Shown one piece after another: positions 42,978-50,975 of a DNA stretch of 64,000 bases. Made by a program: the position numbers and the translations under genes. The stretch's first letter is position 1, and the number at the start of each line of letters is the position of its first letter. The DNA comes from Loktanella sp. M215 (GTDB lineage Bacteria > Pseudomonadota > Alphaproteobacteria > Rhodobacterales > Rhodobacteraceae). The notes under the pieces are model-generated. The model had not been told where the DNA came from. It worked only from the letters and a program-made list of their open reading frames with translations, and searched no databases. Location of the stretch: the NCBI RefSeq assembly GCF_021735925.1, contig NZ_WMEA01000005.1, positions 1 through 64,000 on the forward strand. The letters are read 5' to 3'.

Positions 42978-44468
42978 ATGAGACGACGTCAATTTCTGAC
43001 AAGCGCATCCGCGGCTCTGGCAACGCCGATACTGCTGACACACCGCGCCTTTGCGGCAGAACCGGGGGCACCGCTTCCGACCCCGGACGTGATGGACATC
43101 GGCCCGGGTGCCGGCAACGCCCTGACGGCCCAGAATGGCACGCGGGCGTTCATGTCGGGTGCCGCCTCTGATACATTGGGTTACAGTCAGGACTACCTTG
43201 GCCCGTTGCTGCGGTTTCAGCGCGGACGGACGGCCAACATTGACGTGGTCAACCGCACCGATGACCCCATCACGGCCCATTGGCATGGCATGCATGTGCA
43301 AGGTCATTTAGATGGTGGACCGCAGCTTGCTTTTGCCCCCGGCCAGACGTGGTCACCGGAACTGCCCATCGATCATCCCGCCGCGACCCTCTGGTACCAC
43401 AGCCACGTCCACGGACAGACTGCGGATCAGGTCTATCGCGGGTTGGCGGGCATGATCATCGTCGATGAACCGGATGTCGATGCCGGGCTACCCGATGACT
43501 ATGGTGTCAATGACATCCCCTTGATCGTCCAAGATCGCAGCTTCGACCGATCCGGCCGCATGAGTTATGACCTTGGAATGATGGGGGTCATGCAGGGTTT
43601 CCGGGGATCAGAGATTTTAGTCAATGGCGTCATCAGGCCCAAGCTGACGGTGCCAGCGGGGCTGGTACGCCTGCGGGTGCTAAATGCATCCAATGCCCGC
43701 GTCTATGATTTCAGCTTTACCGACGGTCGCACGTTCCATCAGGTCGGCACCGACGGTGGCCTGCTGCCCGCACCTGTGGCGCACACGACACTTCAATTGG
43801 CCCCTGCCGAACGGGCCGAGGTCGTCGTGGATTTTGCGAACCGCGCCCCTACCCGCTTGGTGTCCCGTGACGTCGGCAGTGGTGGCATGATGGGTGGCGG
43901 CGGCATGATGGGCGGTGGCGGAATGATGAACGGCGGCGGCAATTCCGACAGTACGTTCGAGGTGATGTCCTTCGATGTCGGCGACGCGGCGGTTACAGCG
44001 CCGGCCACCCTGCCCAAGACGTTGCCCAGCGACATCCGTAATATGGGTGATCCCGTGCGCACGCGCTCCTTCAGGCTCAATCTGCACGGCGGCGGCATGA
44101 TGGGTCGTATGTTCAATACCCTGATCGGCCGCGACGGGCAGGCCATGGGCATCAACGGTGACTCCTACGATATGAACCGCATCGACCAGGCCGTGCAAAT
44201 GAACGAGACCGAGTTGTGGCGCATCGATGCAGATATGCAGACCCATCCGTTCCATGTGCACGGCACCTCTTTTCAGGTCATTTCGCAAGGTGGCCGCGCC
44301 GTCGATCCGCAGCAGGTCGGGCTCAAGGACGTGGTACTTGTGGACGGCCCGACGGAAATTCTCGTACGGTTTGATAAGCGTGCGACGGCAGAGACGCCGT
44401 TTATGTATCACTGCCACATCCTCGAACATGAAGACGCTGGCATGATGGGGCAATTTACCGTGTCGTGA
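42978..44468 (+). CDS. Multicopper oxidase (CueO/bilirubin-oxidase-like)
   Basis: The 496 residues have a twin-arginine leader (MRRRQFLTSASAALATP). The copper motifs are TAHWHGMHVQGHLDG, LWYHSHVHGQTADQVYRGL, HPFHVHGTSFQVIS and YHCHILEHEDAGMMGQF. A Gly/Met repeat (GGMMGGGGMMGGGGMMNGGG near residue 310) could bind Cu(I) like the CueO Met-rich helix. It starts about 100 bases after the persulfide dioxygenase. It is the third multicopper oxidase of the window and differs in sequence from the other two. It probably acts as a cuprous oxidase. Confidence 0.92.
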   Translation: MRRRQFLTSASAALATPILLTHRAFAAEPGAPLPTPDVMDIGPGAGNALTAQNGTRAFMSGAASDTLGYSQDYLGPLLRFQRGRTANIDVVNRTDDPITAHWHGMHVQGHLDGGPQLAFAPGQTWSPELPIDHPAATLWYHSHVHGQTADQVYRGLAGMIIVDEPDVDAGLPDDYGVNDIPLIVQDRSFDRSGRMSYDLGMMGVMQGFRGSEILVNGVIRPKLTVPAGLVRLRVLNASNARVYDFSFTDGRTFHQVGTDGGLLPAPVAHTTLQLAPAERAEVVVDFANRAPTRLVSRDVGSGGMMGGGGMMGGGGMMNGGGNSDSTFEVMSFDVGDAAVTAPATLPKTLPSDIRNMGDPVRTRSFRLNLHGGGMMGRMFNTLIGRDGQAMGINGDSYDMNRIDQAVQMNETELWRIDADMQTHPFHVHGTSFQVISQGGRAVDPQQVGLKDVVLVDGPTEILVRFDKRATAETPFMYHCHILEHEDAGMMGQFTVS

Positions 44469-44845
44469 CTGGATCGAACTGAAACTGCAAATCGCTGGAT
44501 AGGCTCGCCTAAACAGGTGACACAACCCTTGGCGACGAGTGCCTTTGCCAACGAAAATATTGCTGAACAATAACCGGACACTTTCCTTTACGCCAAACCG
44601 GTGCAGTTCAGTTCAGGTGTCTGGTCAGCCACCGGTTCGATAACTCGTGCACCTCGGACCGGACAGGCAGGACCTAAAGGTCTCTTCCTAATGCCCATCG
44701 GCCTGCCCAAAGTCGTCGGAGCCGGAGAACTCCAGCATCTGGCGGTCCAAGGTTTGGGAGCAGCGCATATACCCAAGCACTCTCGTTCTGAGCGAGGGAC
44801 GACCGGGGGACAGGTCACGCAGAATTAGTTTCGTTTCCAACCAGT
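44469..44845. other. Intergenic stretch, about 380 bp
   Basis: No convincing gene was seen on either strand; short open frames here lack family features. It lies between the third multicopper oxidase and the IS66 element and may hold the original upstream region of the resolvase gene, now separated from it by the insertion. Confidence 0.5.
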
Positions 44846-44853
44846 CGTTTATT
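44846..44853. repeat. 8-bp target site duplication, left copy
   Basis: CGTTTATT directly before the IS66 left end is repeated after its right end at 47358-47365. Eight bases is the normal duplication for IS66-family elements. Confidence 0.92.
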
Positions 44854-44912
44854 GTAACGCTCCGGCGTGGACCGTCTGACGGGGCGTTGGACGCGATGAT
44901 AAGTCCGACGTT

Positions 44913-45305
44913 ATGGTCGACCTTAAGTTCACACCCCAGATCGAGATCCTGTCCGCCGAGAACTCGCCGCGGCGTCGGCACTGGAGCGACGCGGACAAGA
45001 TCCGGGTGGTCGAGGAAAGCCATCGGGGACATCGCCAGGTCTCAGCAACAGCGCGGCGGCATGGTATCTCTCGCTCGCTGCTGACCGTCTGGCGGCAACA
45101 GTATCGAAACGGCGAACTCGCGAACGCAAGCGCCCCTGCTTTCGTGCCTGTGCAGATGACCTCCGAGATGGACACGTCGTCGCGTCAGTCGGCCCCCGAC
45201 GTCCAGCTCGAGATCCTTCTGCGGAACGGACGGCGACTGCTCGTCCCGTCTTCGGTGGACCCGGGCGCATTGGCCCGGCTACTGCCGATCCTGGAGGGCA
45301 AATGA
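44913..45305 (+). CDS. tnpA: IS66 TnpA accessory protein
   Basis: This 130-residue helix-turn-helix protein is the first IS66 frame. The DNA-binding part reads RRRHWSDADKIRVVEESHRG followed by RRHGISRSLLTVWRQQ, typical of TnpA/OrfA in this family. Its stop overlaps the tnpB start by four bases (ATGA at 45302). It is required for transposition together with TnpB and TnpC; its exact task is unsettled. Confidence 0.92.
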   Translation: MVDLKFTPQIEILSAENSPRRRHWSDADKIRVVEESHRGHRQVSATARRHGISRSLLTVWRQQYRNGELANASAPAFVPVQMTSEMDTSSRQSAPDVQLEILLRNGRRLLVPSSVDPGALARLLPILEGK

Positions 45306-45652
45306 TCGCGTTCCCGGCGGGTGTGCACGTCTGGATCGCTGGCGGCGTGACAGACATGCGGCGCGGGATGAACATGCTGGCGCTGACTGTCCAACAGGGG
45401 TTGGGGCGCGATCCGCATGCCGGAGAGATCTTCTGCTTTCGTGGCCGCAAGGGCGACCTGGTCAAGCTGCTCTGGCACGACGGCGTGGGCATGTCGCTCT
45501 ACACCAAGCGGCTGGAAGCCGGGAAGTTCATCTGGCCGACCAGCGGGACCGGCGAGGCGGTGCAGATCTCGGCGGCCCAACTCAGCTATCTTCTGGAGGG
45601 GATAGACTGGCGCAATCCGCGCTGGACGCAGCGCCCGACAAAGGCGGGATAA
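45302..45652 (+). CDS. tnpB: IS66 TnpB (Orf2-like) protein
   Basis: The 116 residues match the IS66 Orf2/TnpB family: VWIAGGVTDMRRGMNMLALT at the start, then GEIFCFRGRKGDLVKLLWHD followed by GVGMSLYTKRLE. It is coupled to tnpA by a four-base overlap. The function in transposition is accessory and not catalytic. Confidence 0.94.
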   Translation: MIAFPAGVHVWIAGGVTDMRRGMNMLALTVQQGLGRDPHAGEIFCFRGRKGDLVKLLWHDGVGMSLYTKRLEAGKFIWPTSGTGEAVQISAAQLSYLLEGIDWRNPRWTQRPTKAG

Positions 45653-45710
45653 AAGCCCCCCAGATCCCATATTTTGTTGGTTTTTTATCCGTTCAGGGTA
45701 TGTTTCGGGC

Positions 45711-47333
45711 ATGTCCGATAGTGCTTCCGAGATTGCCCGACTGCGCGCTGCCTTGGCGGCATCGGATGCCCGTGCCGAGGCTGCTGAGAGCGAACTGGCA
45801 CAAGCCCGGGCGGTGGTCTCCACATCGGAGGCGATGATCAAGCACCTCAAGCTCGAGGTCGCCAAGCTCCGGCGCGACCACTACGGCCATAGCTCCGAAC
45901 GCAGCGCCCGCCTGATCGACCAGATGGAGATGCAGCTTGAGGAACTCGAGGCGGCTGCCACCGAGGATGAAGTTGCCGCCGGAAATACGAAGGCCACGGC
46001 GGTTGCCGGCTTCGAGCGCCGCCGACCGGTGCGCAAACCTTTCCCGGAGCACCTGCCGCGTGATCGGGTGGTGATCGAGGCACCGACAGCCTGCTTCTGC
46101 TGTGGTTCGGACCGCATCGTGAAGATGGGCGAGGACATCACCGAGACGCTCGAGGTCATTCCCCGTCAGTGGAAGGTGATCCAGACCGTCCGAGAGAAGT
46201 TCACGTGCCGGACCTGCGAGAAGATCAGCCAGCCGCCAGCACCGTTCCATCCGACGCCGCGGGGATGGGCCGGTCCGAACCTGCTGGCGATGGTTCTGTT
46301 CGAGAAGTTCGGGCAGCACCAGCCCCTGAACCGGCAGGCCGAGCGCTACGCCAAGGAAGGCGTCGACCTCAGCCTCTCGACGCTGGCCGACCAGGTCGGC
46401 GCCTGCACCGCGGCTCTGGCACCGATCCATGCCCTGATCCGGAACCATGTTCTGGCGGCCAAACGCCTCCACGGCGACGACACCACGGTCCCCCTCTTGG
46501 CGAAGGGAGGGACGCAGACAGCGCGGCTCTGGACATATGTCCGCGACGACCGGCCTTTCGGCGGCGGCGCGCCACCGGCCGCGCTGTTCCACTTCTCGCG
46601 CAACAGGGAAATGGCCCATCCCAACCGGCATCTCGCCGGGTGGCAGGGTGTTCTCCAGGCCGATGCCTATGGGGGTTACAACGACCTCTATCGCGGTGAC
46701 CGTGACCCGGGGCCCGTGCTGAGTGCCCTGTGCTGGAGCCACGCCCGGCGCAAGTTCTTCGAGCTTGCGGACATCAAGGAGAATGCCCGCCAGAAGAAGC
46801 CCGCGCACGACATATCGCCTGTCGCGCTGGAAGCCGTGAAGAAGATCGACGCCATCTTCGACATTGAGCGTCAGATCAACGGACTGGACATCGCCAGTCG
46901 GCTCGACGCCCGGCACCGACTGGTGCGCCCTCTGGTCGAGGAACTGCGCGACTGGATGCGGGCAGAACAGGGAACCATGTCGAAGCACAACCCGGTCGCG
47001 AAGGCGATCAGCTACATGTTCAAGAAGGACCGGTGGGATGCCTTCACGATGTTCCTTGAGGATGGGCGCATCTGCCTGACAAATAATGCGGCCGAACGCG
47101 CACTGCGCGGTATCGCATTGGGACGGAAATCCTGGTTATTCGCCGGCTCCGAGCGCGGAGGCGACCGCGCTGCCTTCATGTATTCCCTGATCCTCACGGC
47201 CAAGATGAACGATGTCGATCCTCAGGCCTGGCTCGCCGATGTCTTGGCTCGGCTGCCCGGCACGACAGCTTCCCGGGTGCCGGACCTACTGCCATGGAAC
47301 TGGCAGCAATCGGAGCACCAAATCGCGGCATGA
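45711..47333 (+). CDS. tnpC: IS66 TnpC transposase
   Basis: This is the 540-residue DDE transposase of IS66. It has an N-terminal leucine-zipper-like coiled coil (ASEIARLRAALAASDARAEA) and a zinc-finger-like segment (PTACFCCGSDRIVKMGEDIT, then FTCRTCEKI). The catalytic core includes LHGDDTTVPLLA, LQADAYGGYNDLY and NNAAERALRGIALGRKSW. The length and motifs look complete, so the element may still be active. Confidence 0.95.
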   Translation: MSDSASEIARLRAALAASDARAEAAESELAQARAVVSTSEAMIKHLKLEVAKLRRDHYGHSSERSARLIDQMEMQLEELEAAATEDEVAAGNTKATAVAGFERRRPVRKPFPEHLPRDRVVIEAPTACFCCGSDRIVKMGEDITETLEVIPRQWKVIQTVREKFTCRTCEKISQPPAPFHPTPRGWAGPNLLAMVLFEKFGQHQPLNRQAERYAKEGVDLSLSTLADQVGACTAALAPIHALIRNHVLAAKRLHGDDTTVPLLAKGGTQTARLWTYVRDDRPFGGGAPPAALFHFSRNREMAHPNRHLAGWQGVLQADAYGGYNDLYRGDRDPGPVLSALCWSHARRKFFELADIKENARQKKPAHDISPVALEAVKKIDAIFDIERQINGLDIASRLDARHRLVRPLVEELRDWMRAEQGTMSKHNPVAKAISYMFKKDRWDAFTMFLEDGRICLTNNAAERALRGIALGRKSWLFAGSERGGDRAAFMYSLILTAKMNDVDPQAWLADVLARLPGTTASRVPDLLPWNWQQSEHQIAA

Positions 47334-47357
47334 CCGCGGCCTACGCCGAATGCTTAC

Positions 47358-47365
47358 CGTTTATT
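47358..47365. repeat. 8-bp target site duplication, right copy
   Basis: CGTTTATT after the IS66 right end matches 44846-44853. The resolvase start codon follows 34 bases downstream. Confidence 0.92.
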
Positions 47366-47398
47366 AGCGATACATAAAACTGCAAAAAGACTGTTTTG

Positions 47399-48280
47399 AT
47401 GCCCCTGATAGGTTACGCCCGGGTCTCGACCGAGGATCAGACCCCCCTGCCCCAGACGCAGGCCCTGAAATCCGTGGGCTGCGCCGAGATCCATGAAGAA
47501 CAGGCCTCGGGCGGCAATCGTGCGCGGCCGGTGCTTGCGCGGGTGTTGGAGCGCATCGGCAAGGGCGACACGCTGGTGGTCGTGCGGATTGACCGCCTCG
47601 CGCGATCCCTGTCGCATCTGCTGGAGGTGATCAAGCGGTTGGAGGCCAAGGGTGCGTTCTTTCGTTCCATTCAGGACCCGATCGACACCGGATCCCCGCA
47701 AGGCAAGTTCACGCTGCAGGTCTTGGGCGCTGCAGCCGAGTTCGAGCGCGCCCTGATCCGGGAACGCACCAAGGCCGGCCTCGCCAGCGCGCGCACAAGG
47801 GGCCGCGTGGGCGGGAACCCTGGGCTGCGGGCCAAAGACCCTGCCGCTCTTCGTAAGGTAAAGCTGGCAAGACAGGACGGCTACATGGAGCGCCTGAACG
47901 AGACGGCACAAGACTGGGTGCCCCATCTGCGCCGGTTGCGCCCCGACTTGGCCTGGGAAGACGTGTTGCGCATCATCAACGGCCCCTTGCCTGAGGCGCG
48001 TCGCTGGACCCAAAGCCGTCTCTTGCGCGCTGTGAAGGCTTATGTCCGCGACGGCTTCCTGCCTGCCGAGGTGCTGGCCCGCGCCGGGCGCCGCGAAACC
48101 GACGACCGCCTGCCCGCCATTATTGCTGGCATCAAGGGCGCAGATCGTGACATCACGCTTCAAGCGATCTGTGAACGGCTGGAATCTATGCGCGAACGCA
48201 CGCCCCGTGGCCGAACGAAATGGCAGCCCTCATCGGTCAAGATGCTGTTGGAGCGAGCCGAGAGTCTGGGAATGATTTAA
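47399..48280 (+). CDS. Serine resolvase/invertase-family recombinase
   Basis: The 293 residues begin with the serine recombinase catalytic domain: LIGYARVSTEDQTP with the nucleophile Ser at about residue 9, VVVRIDRLARSLSHLLEVIK, and FERALIRERTKAGLASARTR. A C-terminal extension of about 150 residues is longer than that of Tn3-type resolvases and its role is unclear. The start is ATG 47399. The gene is between an IS66 element and repA, a common place for plasmid multimer resolution systems. The insertion lies where its promoter or res site would be. Confidence 0.9.
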   Translation: MPLIGYARVSTEDQTPLPQTQALKSVGCAEIHEEQASGGNRARPVLARVLERIGKGDTLVVVRIDRLARSLSHLLEVIKRLEAKGAFFRSIQDPIDTGSPQGKFTLQVLGAAAEFERALIRERTKAGLASARTRGRVGGNPGLRAKDPAALRKVKLARQDGYMERLNETAQDWVPHLRRLRPDLAWEDVLRIINGPLPEARRWTQSRLLRAVKAYVRDGFLPAEVLARAGRRETDDRLPAIIAGIKGADRDITLQAICERLESMRERTPRGRTKWQPSSVKMLLERAESLGMI

Positions 48281-48562
48281 GAGACTCAGATTCGTTCTTT
48301 GGAAGCAAAACCGCCTATGTGAATCGGGTACATCTTGCGTTTAAGAGATGGCAGCGACACAAGCACTTGACGCACTGGATCCGCGAAATAAGATAAGTCA
48401 TTGTAAATAAATGATTTCACCGGATACCGGCCCACCATTTGAAAAAATCCTTGCCTGTCAAACGCTTTCCTGACATTTTTGCGGAAGAACGCTAACCATC
48501 AGTTTCCGGCGGTTTTGCGTTCCTTCTCAAGATAGACCCGGAAGACGGGCGGCGGGACGGGC

Positions 48563-49750
48563 ATGAACGAGCAGCGGATCAGAATGGATCAAAAGATCCA
48601 AACGATGGCGACACGTCTAAGCAAATCGCTTGATGTGAATATGCGCAAGTCGTTTCTACCTGATGAACGAAAAGCTCTCAGACGCTTCTCATCCACGGAA
48701 GTTGCCCAGATCCTCGGGGTAAGCCAAGATTTTTTGCGGAAGATGTTTTTCGAGGACAAGCTCGATCTCGGTGATATCGAGACAGACGCCCGCGGCCGCA
48801 GGTTCTACACTGCAGAGCAAATCGATATAGCGCGCCACGAAATAGCCCGGTCAAGCACCAAGTTCCAGCATATCGTTCCTCGTCGCCGGGATGGGGAGCA
48901 TATCCAGATCATTTCGATCGCCAACTTCAAAGGGGGCGCTGGGAAGACGACAACGGCGATCCATCTGGCCCAAAAGTTTGCCCTTGATGGTTATCGAGTT
49001 CTGGCAATCGATCTCGACCCACAAGCCTCAATGACCACCATGTTCGGTTTCCGGCCGGAAATCGACTTCCCTGAAGCCGGAACGGTGTACGATGCCCTAC
49101 GGTACGAGGACCCTATCCCCTTTAGAGACGTTGTGCGCAAAACGTATTTCCACAACCTCGATCTAGCTGCGGCCGGATTGCTGCTCTCTGAGTTCGAGAC
49201 CGAAACCGCACACGCCCTTCGAAACAATATCAGGCCGCCGTTCTATCAGCGGCTTGCTCTTTGCATTAATGAAGTCGAGACAGACTACGACATCGTCGTC
49301 ATCGACTGCCCACCCCAACTCGGGTTTACCACACTATCGGCTTTGGTGGCGTCGACATCCCTAGTCGTCACTGTCATTCCAAGCATGCTTGACGTCGCCT
49401 CGATGGCCCAATTCCTGCAGCTCACATCCAGCCTCATGGCAACAATTGCTGATGTGGGCGCATCGCCCGACTGGGACTTCATGAGATTTCTAATCACTCG
49501 TTTCGAGCCCAATGACGGCCCCCAAACCCAGATGGCGGCATTCCTGCGGACCATGTTCACGGATGACGTTCTTACTCAGCCTTTCCTGAAATCCTCCGCA
49601 GTCTCTGACGCTGGGCTCACGCAACAGACACTGTTCGAGATCGCCAGAACGGATTTTCATCGCCAGACGTACGATCGGGCTATCGAGTCCATCAACGGGG
49701 TTGTGGCGGAGGTCGAAGGGCTCATCAAAACGGCATGGGGGCGTAAGTAA
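48563..49750 (+). CDS. repA: RepA (ParA-type plasmid partition ATPase)
   Basis: The 395 residues have an N-terminal DNA-binding region (FSSTEVAQILGVSQDFLRKM) and the ParA ATPase core. Walker A is NFKGGAGKTTTAIHLAQKFA near residue 122, followed by VLAIDLDPQASMTTMFG and VIDCPPQLGFTTLSAL. RepA of repABC operons moves plasmid copies apart and represses the operon with RepB. A GTTTCCGGCCGGAAA-type site lies inside the gene at 49048. The stop overlaps the repB start. Confidence 0.96.
   Translation: MNEQRIRMDQKIQTMATRLSKSLDVNMRKSFLPDERKALRRFSSTEVAQILGVSQDFLRKMFFEDKLDLGDIETDARGRRFYTAEQIDIARHEIARSSTKFQHIVPRRRDGEHIQIISIANFKGGAGKTTTAIHLAQKFALDGYRVLAIDLDPQASMTTMFGFRPEIDFPEAGTVYDALRYEDPIPFRDVVRKTYFHNLDLAAAGLLLSEFETETAHALRNNIRPPFYQRLALCINEVETDYDIVVIDCPPQLGFTTLSALVASTSLVVTVIPSMLDVASMAQFLQLTSSLMATIADVGASPDWDFMRFLITRFEPNDGPQTQMAAFLRTMFTDDVLTQPFLKSSAVSDAGLTQQTLFEIARTDFHRQTYDRAIESINGVVAEVEGLIKTAWGRK
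49048..49061. repeat. Candidate parS site 1 (palindrome in repA)
   Basis: TTTCCGGCCGGAAA is a perfect 14-base palindrome. Longer forms occur in repB (50441-50458) and repC (51605-51620). Three copies in 2.6 kb of the partition cassette suggest RepB binding sites. Confidence 0.65.
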
Positions 49751-50754
49751 TGGCCCGCAAAGTCACATTCGACATTCCCGAGGATGAAGAAAAGCAGCAG
49801 AGCTCGTCGATTTCTCCGACTCGAACCCAGTCACGAGCCCCTGCCCTTTCGGGAATGGCCCGTTCTCTTCAGGATGCGGCACAATCTTCAATTCAAGAAA
49901 TCAGTACCGACCTTATTGATGATTCCGAGTTCCAAGATCGTCTGGCCCTGGATGACGAAGATGACATCAGGGAACTGGCTGAAAGCATTGACAAGCAGGG
50001 ACAGCTTATCCCGATACTTCTGAGCCCCGAAGGGGGGCGGTATAGGATCATCTATGGGCGCAGGCGATTAGCGGCCCTTCGACTTATCGGCAAGCCCGCA
50101 AAGGCTCTCATCAGAGGCTTGGATGAGGATCAAGCGATTCTTGCACAAGGCCAAGAGAACAGCTTCCGAAAAGACCTCAGCTGGATCGAGAAAGCCCTGT
50201 TTGCACGTTCTCTCATAGAGTCCGGCAAGGATGAGGGACTGGTCTGTGACGCCCTCAACATCGATCAGAAAGCCAGGAAAGCCGGTGACAAGCTCACGGG
50301 ACTTGCTCGCATGAAACAAGTCACTTCCTGTATTCCGACTGAACTCATCCAAAAGATCGGGGCGGCACCCGGGGTTGGACGGGATCGTTGGTATGCTGCC
50401 GCAAAGTCTTATGAGAGCCTTGGCTTCTCTGGAGATGAAGGGTTTCCGGCCGGAAACCGAGAATTCCATGATGCTCTCATGGAATCCAGAGGTTCAGGCA
50501 AGACCTCCGACGAACGCTTTGCGATCTTCGAAGGGCTCCTGAAACAGCACAAGCCCCCTGCCCCATCGGCAATCAAGACAAAACTCGGGATGGTGAAGGT
50601 CACCAAAAGAAACGTGATCATCACCGTCAAGAACGGAGATGACGGGCTTCATAAGTGGATCTCTGAGAATCCAGAGGCCGCTCTTCTCGCGTTGGCGAAC
50701 GCGAAGGCCGCTGGTCCAGAGCAGATCATTACCCCAGAGAAAATGGAACCCTAG
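49750..50754 (+). CDS. repB: RepB (ParB-type partition protein)
   Basis: The 334 residues contain the ParB N-terminal domain (DDIRELAESIDKQGQLIPIL, then YRIIYGRRRLAALRLIG) with the GRRR motif, then ENSFRKDLSWIEKALFARSL and a helix-turn-helix middle part. RepB binds parS palindromes and works with RepA. It begins at the ATG that overlaps the repA stop. Downstream of it is the counter-transcribed RNA region. Confidence 0.96.
   Translation: MARKVTFDIPEDEEKQQSSSISPTRTQSRAPALSGMARSLQDAAQSSIQEISTDLIDDSEFQDRLALDDEDDIRELAESIDKQGQLIPILLSPEGGRYRIIYGRRRLAALRLIGKPAKALIRGLDEDQAILAQGQENSFRKDLSWIEKALFARSLIESGKDEGLVCDALNIDQKARKAGDKLTGLARMKQVTSCIPTELIQKIGAAPGVGRDRWYAAAKSYESLGFSGDEGFPAGNREFHDALMESRGSGKTSDERFAIFEGLLKQHKPPAPSAIKTKLGMVKVTKRNVIITVKNGDDGLHKWISENPEAALLALANAKAAGPEQIITPEKMEP
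50441..50458. repeat. Candidate parS site 2 (palindrome in repB)
   Basis: GGTTTCCGGCCGGAAACC is a perfect 18-base palindrome inside repB, the longest of the three copies. It encodes part of the RepB chain and is probably also a RepB binding site. Confidence 0.7.
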
Positions 50755-50844
50755 GGTAACCCAGTCTCCGGCAGGGATCAGGATCTTGATGGTCCTGACA
50801 TAGACGATAACGAAAACTGAGCAGAAAGGAGGACAGGCCAGAAA

Positions 50845-50896
50845 AGGAAAGACCCCCCGAAAGCAGTGCTTCCGAAGGGCCTCGATTAGCTTAGAC
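50845..50896 (-). ncRNA. repABC counter-transcribed RNA (incompatibility RNA)
   Basis: The repB-repC gap should contain a small antisense RNA that limits repC expression. On the minus strand TTGAAA (50926-50931) and TATCAA (50903-50908) are 17 bases apart, a good sigma-70-type promoter. Transcription would begin near 50896 and end at the hairpin 50853-50879. The predicted length of about 50 bases fits known repABC ctRNAs. Confidence 0.75.
50853..50879 (-). terminator. Intrinsic terminator of the ctRNA
   Basis: On the minus strand CCCTTCGGAAGC pairs with GCTTTCGGGGGG (with G-U pairs) around a three-base loop and is followed by TCTTTCCTTTT. This ends the antisense RNA. When unbound, the repC leader could form the complementary structure. 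Confidence 0.75.
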
Positions 50897-50975
50897 ACCT
50901 GATTGATACCCCGAAGCCGAATCGTTTTCAACACCGTTCGCGGTGAACGGGGAAGCTTTTTCAGCCGACATCATC

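Larger units (their letters stand above)
44854..47357 (+). mobile_element. IS66-family insertion sequence, 2504 bp
   Basis: The left end begins GTAACGCTCCGGCGTGG, and the reverse complement of the right end begins GTAAGCATTCGGCGTAGG. The family's GTAA terminus is present at both. The element encodes the three IS66 proteins in order and all three frames are intact. It lies between the third multicopper oxidase and the resolvase gene, about 40 bases upstream of the resolvase start. Confidence 0.95.
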
